Origin: an uncultured Slackia sp.
GTDB taxonomy: Bacteria > Actinomycetota > Coriobacteriia > Coriobacteriales > Eggerthellaceae
Length of the DNA: 64,000 nucleotides
NCBI RefSeq assembly: GCF_959608125.1
Contig: NZ_CAUHPG010000008.1
Coordinates: 22,889-86,888 of the forward strand
Direction: 5' to 3'
This document shows, piece after piece, positions 26,220-34,412 of the stretch; positions within the stretch are counted from its first letter, which is position 1, and every line of letters begins with the position of its first letter. The position numbers and the translations under genes were made by a program. Below the pieces are notes generated by a model. That model was given only the letters and a program-made list of their open reading frames with translations, made no database searches and was not told the origin of the DNA.

Positions 26220-27188
26220 CTACAGTTCGGGCAGATCGACGTGCACAGGGCGACCGATTTCGCGATTGAACACGCGCGAACCGAACGACTGGAAATCCTC
26301 GACCGCGTTCGACGACGTGAAAAATTCATGCGTCGGCTCGTTGTCGGGCGCGGCAAGCTGACCACGCAACGCCAGCGTCTCGCGCACGTCTTTGGCCATC
26401 TCTTCGGCCGAAGACACCAACAGCACGCCATGCCCCATCACGCCGCCGATCAACGCCTTGAGCATGGGATAGTGGGTGCAGCCCAAAACCAGCGTATCCA
26501 CCTCGCAACGACGCAAGGGTTCCAGATAATCCTGGGCGATTTCCTGGAAAGCCGGGCGAATGTAGACCTTCGAAGCCTTGCTCGTCAGGTCCTCGATCGG
26601 GCCGTTGCTGATACGAAGCCCCTGTTCGACGATATCGACGAATTTCGGCGTGGCCGTGGAAAACACCGTAATGCCAGCGTCGATGTGGCGAATGGCACGC
26701 GGATAGCATTCGCTTTCCACGGTGCCCTTAGTGGCGATCACGCCGACGCGGCGGTTCTTGGTTGCGCGGGCAGCCGCGCGGGCGCCCGCCTCGACAGCGC
26801 CCATAACGGGCACGGAAAACGTGCGCTGAGCATGCTCGAGACCGGCGGCTGTGGCGGTATTGCAGGCAATGACCAGCAGTTTCACGCCGCGATCGACCAG
26901 CCAGGTGCAGATCTGCTGCACAAAGCCGTCCACTTCCTCCTGGGAACGCGGGCCGTACGGGCAGCGCGCCGTGTCGCCGAAATAGATGATCGATTCGTTC
27001 GGCAGCTCTTCGACGATTTCGCGCGCGACGGTCAAGCCGCCGAAGCCGGAATCGAAGATGCCGATCGGAGCGTTGTCGAACGGACCATGCGCGCAATCGA
27101 TCGCGCTGGCGCCCTCGGTTTCAGGCATGCCTTCGGAACAGGGGCGCTCGGATATGTCTTCATTCAAGTTCTGCATGCATTCAAGCAT
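26220..27188 (-). CDS. murI: Glutamate racemase
   Basis: About 322 residues. GIFDSGFGGLTVAREI with the catalytic Asp-Ser region, YFGDTARCPYG, VIACNTATAAG (first catalytic Cys) and LVLGCTHYPML (second Cys and His) mark MurI, which supplies D-glutamate for peptidoglycan. An N-terminal extension of about 38 residues precedes the usual start, and the C-terminus runs some 50 residues beyond the minimal core. I choose ATG 27188 because of CGGGG nine bases upstream; ATG 27176 is the alternative. Confidence 0.93.
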   Translation of the reverse strand: MLECMQNLNEDISERPCSEGMPETEGASAIDCAHGPFDNAPIGIFDSGFGGLTVAREIVEELPNESIIYFGDTARCPYGPRSQEEVDGFVQQICTWLVDRGVKLLVIACNTATAAGLEHAQRTFSVPVMGAVEAGARAAARATKNRRVGVIATKGTVESECYPRAIRHIDAGITVFSTATPKFVDIVEQGLRISNGPIEDLTSKASKVYIRPAFQEIAQDYLEPLRRCEVDTLVLGCTHYPMLKALIGGVMGHGVLLVSSAEEMAKDVRETLALRGQLAAPDNEPTHEFFTSSNAVEDFQSFGSRVFNREIGRPVHVDLPEL

Positions 27189-27463
27189 ACCCCATTTCCC
27201 CGCAAGCCCGAAACCCGACGAAAGCAACCGGTATAAAACCGTTGCCATGTCGAAATGCGCCGCAAACCGCATGAGCTCCAGCAGGCAAAGACGCCGTTGG
27301 CCGAGAAGGGACCGAACGCCAAAGGCGCGCATGCTGCGGCGAACGAGAGAGCCCTATAATTTCTCCCACAGAAAACGCCGCCCGACACGAGGCGACGAAA
27401 CCGCGCGCGCAACCGAACGCGACGGCCCCGAACCGCCCCTCCATCGGCTTGAAAGGACATCGC

Positions 27464-28588
27464 ATGAAGCGAACTCATCTGACAGCAACCGCGCTCCTTG
27501 CGGCCGCGCTTGCGCTCGGCGCCACGGGATGCGCCTCCGAACAGGAAAAACCGGAAGAAGCGCCTGCGGAGGCCGCCGAAGAGAGCGTGCCGGAAGAAGA
27601 AGCGCCCGCCGTCGAAACCCCGGCCCAGCGCGCAGCGTCGGCATACCATGCGGCTCTGGCAAGTCCGTCGTTTTTCTTCGAGCTCGAAGAAGCGATGTCG
27701 GCATCGGCGACGTTCTCGTATGCATTCGTCAACATGAACGAAGACGAAATTCCCCAGCTGCTGCTGAAGGCATCGGGCGACCCCGCCGTCTGGAACGGCA
27801 TCGAAATCGTGCGCGTCGTTCTCTACGACGCCGAGGAAGACACGCTCGTCGATCCCGGCCACGACATTCAAATCGGCGTCGCGGGGGCCGGCGGCTACCG
27901 CGGGTCGCTGGCCTATTCCGCCTACGGCGACGGGCTGCTCCACAGCGAGTTCTCCGCAGGCACAGGCGAAGGCGAAGCCAAACGCATCACGGTCGACGGC
28001 CACCGCATCGACGAAACGTTCGTCGCCCCCGTCTCAATCGGACGCGAAACCGCCGAGTCCGCACGCCTGCAGGAAGAGAGCCGCGAGATAACCTGGATCG
28101 ACGTGGCCGACCCCTCGGCGCTCGATACGCTTAAGGCCGGCGAATGGCAGACCACGGCGGTCGCCGAAGCCCCTGCGGCATCTGCCGCGTCTGAGGCATC
28201 CGACGCCGCTGCGGCCGCACGCGCGGCGGGCCTCGAAGTGCATACGGGCACCCTTCGCATCCTGGACGCCCAGGGCGTCTGCGACCTTCTGGGCGAGCAG
28301 CTCCCCTATCCCGGCGCGAACGACGGCTCGACCTACGTGGTGCTGGACCTGGGCGGCGAACAGCAGGTGACCGCTCGACCTGGCGACGGCAGCCCCGGCG
28401 TCTACACGAACAACGCACGCTTGCTGCTTCTCGAGCATTCGCCCCAAGGCGCATCCTCCACATGGAGCGGCAAGGACGGCGCACGCATCGCCGTATCGAT
28501 CGACCCCGAAATGTCGTACTGGCCGTCCGACGTAAGCGTGCCCGTTGGCCAACCCAACTGCACGCGCAGCGCCGCGATCGTCGGCTAA
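27464..28588 (+). CDS. Predicted lipoprotein, function unknown
   Basis: 374 residues. A short lipoprotein signal (LALGATGC, lipidated Cys at residue 23) is followed by an acidic Glu/Pro/Ala-rich linker. A globular domain of about 150 residues has ATFSYAFVNMNEDEIPQLLLKA...WNGIEIVRVVLYD, a pattern seen in calcium-independent, surface-exposed domains of gut actinobacteria. After an Ala-rich spacer, a second domain ends LPVGQPNCTRSAAIVG-like. Nothing catalytic is recognised. A -10-like TATAAT lies at about 27354. ATG 27464 follows GAAAGGACATCGC. Confidence 0.7.
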   Translation: MKRTHLTATALLAAALALGATGCASEQEKPEEAPAEAAEESVPEEEAPAVETPAQRAASAYHAALASPSFFFELEEAMSASATFSYAFVNMNEDEIPQLLLKASGDPAVWNGIEIVRVVLYDAEEDTLVDPGHDIQIGVAGAGGYRGSLAYSAYGDGLLHSEFSAGTGEGEAKRITVDGHRIDETFVAPVSIGRETAESARLQEESREITWIDVADPSALDTLKAGEWQTTAVAEAPAASAASEASDAAAAARAAGLEVHTGTLRILDAQGVCDLLGEQLPYPGANDGSTYVVLDLGGEQQVTARPGDGSPGVYTNNARLLLLEHSPQGASSTWSGKDGARIAVSIDPEMSYWPSDVSVPVGQPNCTRSAAIVG

Positions 28589-28603
28589 CAACCGCAGAAC
28601 CTC

Positions 28604-28641
28604 GAGCGGCCTCGGAACGCGTCGTTGCTCCGAGGCCGCTC
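28604..28641 (+). terminator. Hairpin after lipoprotein gene
   Basis: GAGCGGCCTCGGA (28604-28616) pairs perfectly with TCCGAGGCCGCTC (28629-28641). The downstream T-run is weak. Confidence 0.65.
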
Positions 28642-28679
28642 GCACAATAGCTGCATCGATCCAGAGGACAGGGTAAACA

Positions 28680-28722
28680 AAAAGCCCTCCGAACAGGTAC
28701 ATTGCTGTTCGGAGGGCTTTGG
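28680..28722. terminator. Terminator of tmRNA gene (bidirectional)
   Basis: AAAGCCCTCCGAACAG pairs perfectly with CTGTTCGGAGGGCTTT around an 8-nt loop. On the minus strand TTTGTTTAC follows, 7 bp past the ssrA 3' end. Confidence 0.88.
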
Positions 28723-28728
28723 AATTCA

Positions 28729-29096
28729 TGGTGGAGGCGCGGAGAATCGAACTCCGGTCCATACTACGCAATCCCTCAGGCTCTACAAGCTTATTCCGCG
28801 GTCAGGATTCGAATCGCTGCGGCTCGCGGACACGCGTAGGCGATTCTAGCCCGTTCGATCTTAGCCAAGGCCATACAGACTACGTGCCTTGTCGCAGTTC
28901 CCTAAAATGACGTCGCGCCCGAGTCGGGAACATCCCGGGGTTGACGGGCCGCGTTAATTAAGCAGCCATGGCGAGCGCCGGAGCGCTCTGAGTGTTAGAT
29001 TTGCCAATTAACTTGACGGTACCCCTGTTTAACGTGGCGAGGAGACCACGACCTGCTCCTCAGTTCAAACGTACCATGTCGAAACCAGTCGCCCCC
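28729..29096 (-). ncRNA. ssrA: tmRNA (SsrA)
   Basis: The minus strand starts GGGGGCGACTGGTTTCGACA and ends with GGTTCGATTCTCCGCGCCTCCACCA-type tRNA-like sequence (last bases CCTCCACCA). The 5' GGGGGCG pairs with the 3' CGCCTCC, with encoded CCA. The tag reading frame at 28958-29005 encodes GKSNTQSAPALAMAA then TAA. It rescues stalled ribosomes by trans-translation and marks the protein for proteolysis. Length is 368 nt. Confidence 0.96.
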
Positions 29097-29464
29097 GTAT
29101 GCGCGCGTCGGCCTTGCCGAACCGCGGGCTTCATGGCGAATGTCTCCACCGGTCTGGGTTTTCAAGATACCCTCGATGCGCACGCGCATCGGACGCTTCA
29201 TTATATCCTTCATGGCATCGAAGTCAAACCCGCGCCGTCCGCAGGCGCCATACACGACGCACCCTTCTCGTACCGTCATCATGAAGCCTCGAACATCGGC
29301 ACGCCATATGCCCACATGAAGCGTATACTGATGAACTTCGCGTCTCGATCCTCGAACGATCATCGTCTCGCAATACACATCCAACCGAATACGCAGGACG
29401 TCTCTCCGCCGCGCGAGCGCGGCCCGGGGCTTCGTCTTCGCGTGCCGAAGCAGACAGGAGCCCC
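29097..29464. promoter_or_regulatory. Intergenic region: tmRNA promoter (minus strand) and SulP leader
   Basis: On the minus strand TTGACT (29227-29222) and TATAAT (29205-29200) are 16 bp apart, a strong promoter that would give the tmRNA a 5' leader of roughly 95-100 nt for processing. On the plus strand TATACT near 29325 may serve the SulP gene. No coding gene is supported here. Confidence 0.7.
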
Positions 29465-31159
29465 ATGCAACAGCGCGACAAGATCAAGCCGATTCTTTTC
29501 AGCGTCATCAAACACACGCCGAAAGAGGAACTGAAGCGCCAAATCCCCCGCGACATCGTATCGGGCATCATGGTTGCCGTAGTGGCCCTTCCTCTCTCTA
29601 TCGCGCTGGGCATCGCATCGGGCGTCGGCCCCGAACAGGGCCTTTACACCGCGATCGTGGCAGGCTTCTTCATCGCGCTGTTCGGCGGAAGCCGCGTGCA
29701 GGTATCCGGCCCCACCGCCGCCTTCGCCGCCATCGTTGCAGGCATCGTGGCGACCGATGGCATCGACGGCTTGATTGCCGCCACCATCATCGCAGGCGGC
29801 CTGCTCATCCTAATGGGCCTTCTGAAGCTGGGCACCATCATCCGATTCGTGCCCTACACCATCACCACGGGCTTCACCGCGGGCATCGCCGCCACGCTCG
29901 TGATCGGTCAGGCGAAAGACTTCCTGGGGCTCGCCTTCCCCGAGGGCACCCCTACGGTCGAGACCATGGACAAGCTGCAGGCGGTCGTCTCCAATATCTC
30001 CACGGTGAACTGGGAGGCCTTCCTGGTAGGCGCGGTATGCCTGTTCATCCTGTTCGCCTGGCCGCGCATCAACGACCGCATCCCCAGTTCGCTCATCGCG
30101 CTCATCGCGGGCGTCGCCATGGTGAGCATCTTCGGCATGAATGTGAACACCATCGGAGACCTGTACACCATCAACGGCGGCATGCCCCAGCTCCACATTC
30201 CCCAGCTCGACATCGAGCTGTTCCGCGATCAGCTGGCGAACGGCATCACCATCGCCATCCTGGCCGCCATCGAATCGCTGCTCTCCTGCGTGGTGGCCGA
30301 CTCTATGATCAGCTCGCATCACCGCTGCAACATGGAGCTCGTCGCCCAGGGCGGCGGCAATATCGCATCGGTGCTCTTCGGCGGCATCCCCGCCACGGGC
30401 GCCATCGCCCGCACCGCCGCCAACGTCAAGAACGGCGGCCGCACGCCGATCGCCGCCATGACGCACGCCGTGGTGCTGCTGGCCGTGCTGGCGTTCTTCA
30501 TGCCCTACGCGGCGCTCATTCCCATGCCCACCATCGCGGCCATCCTGCTGCACGTGGCCTATAACATGTCGGGCTGGCGCAACTTCGCGCATCTGTGCAA
30601 GACCGCCTCGCGCGGCGCCGTGGCGACGCTGCTCGTCACCTTCGCGCTGACCGTCGTGTTCGACCTGGTATCCGCGATCGCCGTCGGCATGCTCATCACC
30701 GTGGTGCTGTTCATGAAGATGGTCGGCGACGAAACCGAGGTGCGAGGCTGGCGTTACTATTGCGATGAGAACTCCGAGGTCACGCACCTGCGCGAACTGC
30801 CCAAGAGCGTGCGCGTGTATGAAATCAACGGCCCCATGTTCTTCGGCATGGCCGACCGCATCGCCGACATCTCGGTGAAGGAGTTCACGAAGTACCTGAT
30901 CATCCGCATGCGCGGCGTGCCCTCGCTCGACTCCACCGGCATGAATGCGCTCGAAGATCTGCACGCATATTGCCACGAGAACGGCGTGAGCCTCATCTTC
31001 TCGCACGTCAACGACCAGCCCATGAAGACCATGGAGCGCGCAGGCTTCGTCGACCTGGTCGGCAGGGACAACTTCCGCGCCAACATCGACGACGCCATCG
31101 CGCACGCCCGCACGCTGCTCGAAAAAGAAGACCGCAGCGGCGAGAAAAGCGCGCGATAA
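29465..31159 (+). CDS. SulP family anion permease with STAS domain
   Basis: 564 residues. Ten or more membrane segments begin with DIVSGIMVAVVALPLSIALGIASGVGPEQGLYTAIVAGFF, the SulP signature. VSGPTAAFA and ESLLSCVVADSMISSHHRCNMELVAQGGGNIASVLFGGIPATGAIARTAANVKNG are the conserved core. The last ~110 residues form a STAS domain (RVYEINGPMFFGMADRI...VPSLDSTGMNAL). Substrate could be sulfate, bicarbonate, molybdate or dicarboxylate; the His-His in SSHHR does not decide. ATG 29465 follows CAGGAGCCCC. Confidence 0.92.
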   Translation: MQQRDKIKPILFSVIKHTPKEELKRQIPRDIVSGIMVAVVALPLSIALGIASGVGPEQGLYTAIVAGFFIALFGGSRVQVSGPTAAFAAIVAGIVATDGIDGLIAATIIAGGLLILMGLLKLGTIIRFVPYTITTGFTAGIAATLVIGQAKDFLGLAFPEGTPTVETMDKLQAVVSNISTVNWEAFLVGAVCLFILFAWPRINDRIPSSLIALIAGVAMVSIFGMNVNTIGDLYTINGGMPQLHIPQLDIELFRDQLANGITIAILAAIESLLSCVVADSMISSHHRCNMELVAQGGGNIASVLFGGIPATGAIARTAANVKNGGRTPIAAMTHAVVLLAVLAFFMPYAALIPMPTIAAILLHVAYNMSGWRNFAHLCKTASRGAVATLLVTFALTVVFDLVSAIAVGMLITVVLFMKMVGDETEVRGWRYYCDENSEVTHLRELPKSVRVYEINGPMFFGMADRIADISVKEFTKYLIIRMRGVPSLDSTGMNALEDLHAYCHENGVSLIFSHVNDQPMKTMERAGFVDLVGRDNFRANIDDAIAHARTLLEKEDRSGEKSAR

Positions 31160-31207
31160 TACCGTCCGAAAACGGACCCGCCGCCGAACCGAACCGACCG
31201 AACAGCC

Positions 31208-31241
31208 GAAGGGCGCGCGGAATCCGAACCGCGCGCCCTTC
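31208..31241 (+). terminator. Hairpin after SulP gene
   Basis: GAAGGGCGCGCGG (31208-31220) pairs perfectly with CCGCGCGCCCTTC (31229-31241). The T-run is weak. Confidence 0.65.
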
Positions 31242-31284
31242 GCGATTCCGCACGACCCAGCCGCCCGCACGAATGGAGGAACCC

Positions 31285-32055
31285 ATGGCCGCAACGAAGC
31301 ACGGCGTCGCGCCGAAGCGCCTTGACGTAGCGAACAAAGACCGCCTGATGGCCGCCGACGAGCAGCGCGATATCGCGCAATGCGGACGTTCGCTCGCCGA
31401 GCCCGGAAAAACCCGGTTCGCCAAACTCGGCGCCCACGACCCGACGCCCACCCCGTATTTCATCCTGGAAGACCTCTTCGAGGGCCTGCGCTTCGAGGAT
31501 GATTCGCATCTCCTCGACGTCGGATGCGGCACGGGCCGCGTGCTGGCCTATTTCCTGGAAACGCGTCTGCGCGGCCGGGCAACAGGCATCGAACTCGACC
31601 CCGAGATCGCGGCGTTCGCCGCATCGTGGACCTCGTCCTTCGAAGGCGTCGACGTCATCGAAGGAAACGCGCTTGAGATTCCGCTTGCCCCCTACAGCCA
31701 CCTCTATCTTTTCAACCCCTTCGACACGAACCTGCTCGAGCGGTTCATCATGAAGATCGAGCAGGACGCCGCGCGGGAAATGACCGTGGTCCACATGTCC
31801 GACAACGGCGAGACGTACTCGTATATAGGACGCACGGGCTGGAGCCTCGTGCGCGAGGGCGAATTCCATTCATACCGCACCGCCTCGGGACGCTCGTTCC
31901 ACGTCTACGACCATCCGCAGCATTTCTCGATCTGGCGCTACGACCCCGGCGCCTGGCGCCTCCGCATAGCGCCGCCCGCCTATAAAAAACGCCTTCGACC
32001 TCGAAAAATCAAAAGAACGCTCCCGAATCGCGCCGGTTTCGGACACGTGCGCTAA
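31285..32055 (+). CDS. Class I SAM-dependent methyltransferase
   Basis: 256 residues. The Rossmann motif I is LLDVGCGTGRVLAYFL (about residues 74-89), followed by GIELDPEIAAFA (acidic loop binding the ribose) and VIEGNALEIPL. The motif IV region is HLYLFNPFDTNLL, with NPF where many small-molecule or amino-methyltransferases have NPPY. The substrate is not evident. The C-terminus is strongly basic (KKRLRPRKIKR), possibly RNA- or membrane-binding. ATG 31285 follows GGAGGAACCC. Confidence 0.82.
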   Translation: MAATKHGVAPKRLDVANKDRLMAADEQRDIAQCGRSLAEPGKTRFAKLGAHDPTPTPYFILEDLFEGLRFEDDSHLLDVGCGTGRVLAYFLETRLRGRATGIELDPEIAAFAASWTSSFEGVDVIEGNALEIPLAPYSHLYLFNPFDTNLLERFIMKIEQDAAREMTVVHMSDNGETYSYIGRTGWSLVREGEFHSYRTASGRSFHVYDHPQHFSIWRYDPGAWRLRIAPPAYKKRLRPRKIKRTLPNRAGFGHVR

Positions 32056-32077
32056 AAATCCGGTACTATAGCGCGCG

Positions 32078-32234
32078 TTGGTAGAGGCGCGCCTTTCATC
32101 AGTAGCCCCTCCCGGCGCCGGGGCGGCGCGGGGCGAAAGGGAACGGCGCCGAAGGACGAGCGATGCCCCGTCGTTCGATCCTGGGGCGTAGCGGAATACG
32201 CTGCGCACTGTCGCATTATGCGGAGAGCTACCAT
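32078..32234 (+). ncRNA. Lysine riboswitch (L-box)
   Basis: The sequence has the conserved L-box elements in order: GGTAGAGGCGCG at the P1/P2 junction, AGTA, GAAAGG, GCCGAAG, ACTGTC and the closing GGAGAGCTACC. TGGTAG (32079-32084) pairs with CTACCA (32228-32233) as P1. A TACTAT -10 element sits just upstream at 32064-32069. It precedes the NhaC-family transporter by about 85 nt. No strong terminator is obvious after it, so translational control or a weak GC hairpin near 32253-32274 is possible. Confidence 0.93.
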
Positions 32235-32320
32235 GGTCGAGAGCCAAATCCGGGGGCTTGCCCTATGCGCCCCTTTGACGCCCAACCATGTCCCAAAGCT
32301 TGACGCAGAAAGGAAGGGAC

Positions 32321-33859
32321 GTGGAATTCGTCAACTCAGCCTGGGCTCTCGCTCCGGCGCTCATCGCCATCGTCTTGGCGCTCGTCACCAAAGAGGTGTA
32401 TGTATCCCTGTTCGTCGGCATCGTCGTCGGCGGCTTGCTTGTCGCGGCCTTCAACCCCGTGACCACGCTCGACACCATCGTCGGCGAAGGCATCGTGCCC
32501 GCCGTTGCCGATAACGCGGGCATCTTCATCTTTCTCGTCGTGCTAGGCATGCTCGTCGCCCTCGTCAACAGCGCAGGCGGCGCCGCGGCATTCGGCCGCT
32601 GGGCCGGCACCCATGTGAAATCACGCGTCGGCGTCCAGATCGCCTCTTTCGTTCTCGGCTGCCTGATTTTCGTCGACGACTATTTCAACTGCCTCACCGT
32701 GGGCTCCGTCATGCGCCCGCTCACCGATAGCAAGAACGTCTCGCGTGCCAAGCTGGCCTTCATCATCGACGCCACCGCCGCCCCCATCTGCATGATCGCC
32801 CCGGTTTCCTCCTGGGCCGCCGCCGTATCCGGCGTTGCGCAGGACCTGGGCGTCAACGGCATCGAGCTGTTCATCCAGGCCATCCCCTTCAACTTCTACT
32901 CGTTGCTCATGATCGTGTTCGTCGTCGGACTCATCTTCCTGAACTTCGATTACGGCCCGATGGCCAAAGCCGAACTCGAGGCATATCGCGACGGCAAACT
33001 GGGCGCGCTCGAGCAGGACAAGCCCGTCGGCAACCCCAGGGCCAGCCTGTGGGATATGCTGCTTCCCATCATCGTGCTGATCGTCTGCTGCATCGGCGCC
33101 ATGCTCTACGTCGGCGGCTTCTTCGGCGGCGACGCCAACGGCAACGTCATCGAAGCGTTCGGCAACACCGACGCCTTCACCGCCCTGCCCTGGGGTTCGC
33201 TGATCGCCGTCACCTTCACGTTCCTGTATCTGATCGCACGCCGCATCCACACCCTTAAAAGCGCATCCGAGGCGTTCGTGGCAGGCTTCAACGCCATGGT
33301 TCCCGCTATCCTGGTGCTCACCTTCGCCGTGTCCCTGAAGAACATGACCGGCCTTCTGGGCGCCGACGTGTTCGTCGCGGGCCTCGTCGAGGGAGCCGCT
33401 CCCGGCCTGTTCAACATGCTTCCCGCCGTCATCTTCCTGGTGGCCGTGTTCCTGGGCTTCTCCACGGGCACGAGCTGGGGCACCTTCGGTATCCTGATTC
33501 CGGTCGTCATGCCGATCTTCGCCAACGACCCCACCCTGCTGATCATCGGCATCTCCGCATGCCTCGCAGGCGCCGTCGCCGGCGACCACTGCTCGCCCAT
33601 TTCCGACACGACCGTCATGTCGTCTGCAGGCGCGAACATGCTGCATGTGAACCACGTTTCCACGCAGCTGCCCTACGTCATCACCATGGCCTGCATCTCC
33701 TTCGTGATGTTCGTCATCGCAGGCTTCGTGCAGAACGCCTTCATCTGCATTCCGATCGGCGTCGTTCTTACCATCGGCACGCTGCTGGTGTTGAAGAAGA
33801 CCATCGGCAAGAGCGTCAAAGACCTCGAGCCCTACAAGGGCGAACAGGTCGAAGCCTAA
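32321..33859 (+). CDS. NhaC-family transporter, predicted lysine importer
   Basis: 512 residues, about 11-12 membrane segments. Conserved blocks include GCLIFVDDYFNCLTVGSVMRP, DATAAPICMIAPVSSWAA and GTSWGTFGILIPV...GDHCSPISDTTVMSS, all typical of the NhaC/ArsB-like fold. The riboswitch upstream makes lysine the likely substrate, as in the LysW group of NhaC-like carriers. An Na+/H+ antiporter role is less likely given the regulator. The GTG at 32321 follows AAAGGAAGGGAC. Confidence 0.9.
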   Translation: MEFVNSAWALAPALIAIVLALVTKEVYVSLFVGIVVGGLLVAAFNPVTTLDTIVGEGIVPAVADNAGIFIFLVVLGMLVALVNSAGGAAAFGRWAGTHVKSRVGVQIASFVLGCLIFVDDYFNCLTVGSVMRPLTDSKNVSRAKLAFIIDATAAPICMIAPVSSWAAAVSGVAQDLGVNGIELFIQAIPFNFYSLLMIVFVVGLIFLNFDYGPMAKAELEAYRDGKLGALEQDKPVGNPRASLWDMLLPIIVLIVCCIGAMLYVGGFFGGDANGNVIEAFGNTDAFTALPWGSLIAVTFTFLYLIARRIHTLKSASEAFVAGFNAMVPAILVLTFAVSLKNMTGLLGADVFVAGLVEGAAPGLFNMLPAVIFLVAVFLGFSTGTSWGTFGILIPVVMPIFANDPTLLIIGISACLAGAVAGDHCSPISDTTVMSSAGANMLHVNHVSTQLPYVITMACISFVMFVIAGFVQNAFICIPIGVVLTIGTLLVLKKTIGKSVKDLEPYKGEQVEA

Positions 33860-33896
33860 CGCCTCCCCGACAGACCTCCGCCGCATATGCGGCGGC

Positions 33897-33934
33897 ATAC
33901 GAAGAAAGCCCGCGCATGCGGGCTTTCTTCGTAT
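33897..33934 (+). terminator. Terminator of lysine transporter
   Basis: ATACGAAGAAAGCCCGC (33897-33913) and its exact complement (33918-33934) form a perfect 17-bp stem around GCAT, followed by a C7 run and T8. Confidence 0.9.
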
Positions 33935-33958
33935 CGCCCCCCCTTTTTTTCGCCGCGA

Positions 33959-33981
33959 AAGCGCCCCCCGGGGGGGGCTTT
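33959..33981. repeat. GC homopolymer palindrome
   Basis: A self-complementary block of C6/G7 flanked by AAAGCG and GCTTT, directly after a C7-T8 tract. It may be a second terminator-like hairpin. Long G and C runs are prone to slippage and to assembly error. Confidence 0.5.
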
Positions 33982-34115
33982 CCTCCTCCGTACACGGCTC
34001 GATGACAGATAGACAGCGGGGAGTGCGCGCATCGCTGCCGGAATCAGCAGTTTCATACGATGCGTGCACGCCCGCTTTGGAGGACAATGGCGCCAGGCGA
34101 AAGAAAGGAGCAGCC

Positions 34116-34412
34116 ATGATTCCCACCCAGCATTGCCGCGTAGGCGGCCCCATCACGCTCGAAGGTTACGCCACCGATTACGACAAGCGGATCGTGGCGA
34201 TGGAGTTCTCCATGGACAAGGGAGCGACTTGGACGCGCTACGAAACCGAAGGCGCCTCCTCCGACAAGCTCGTGCACTGGAAGTTCGCCTACACGCCCGA
34301 AGAGGAAGGCGTCTACACCCTGCTCGTCCGATCGGTCAACGAAGACGGCGCATGCTCGCCCGAGCCCGATGCCGTCACGCTCGTCGCTTCCCAAGAACCT
34401 CTGGATTCGTAG
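34116..34412 (+). CDS. Stand-alone Mo-co oxidoreductase dimerisation-like domain
   Basis: 98 residues. IVAMEFSMDKGATWTRYE...LVHWKFAYTPEEEGVYTLLVRSVNEDG is the Ig-like domain that closes sulfite-oxidase-family enzymes. The C-terminus of the triheme protein at 36094-37596 has the same pattern (AVEISLDKGATWTRYD...WVNWKFVYTPEKPGSYLLKVRAIGADG). No catalytic domain and no signal peptide are attached. ATG 34116 follows AAAGGAGCAGCC. The 3' end overlaps the convergent LuxR gene by 38 bp. It may be a structural partner of the module or a remnant; a full start region favours a real gene. Confidence 0.75.
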   Translation: MIPTQHCRVGGPITLEGYATDYDKRIVAMEFSMDKGATWTRYETEGASSDKLVHWKFAYTPEEEGVYTLLVRSVNEDGACSPEPDAVTLVASQEPLDS

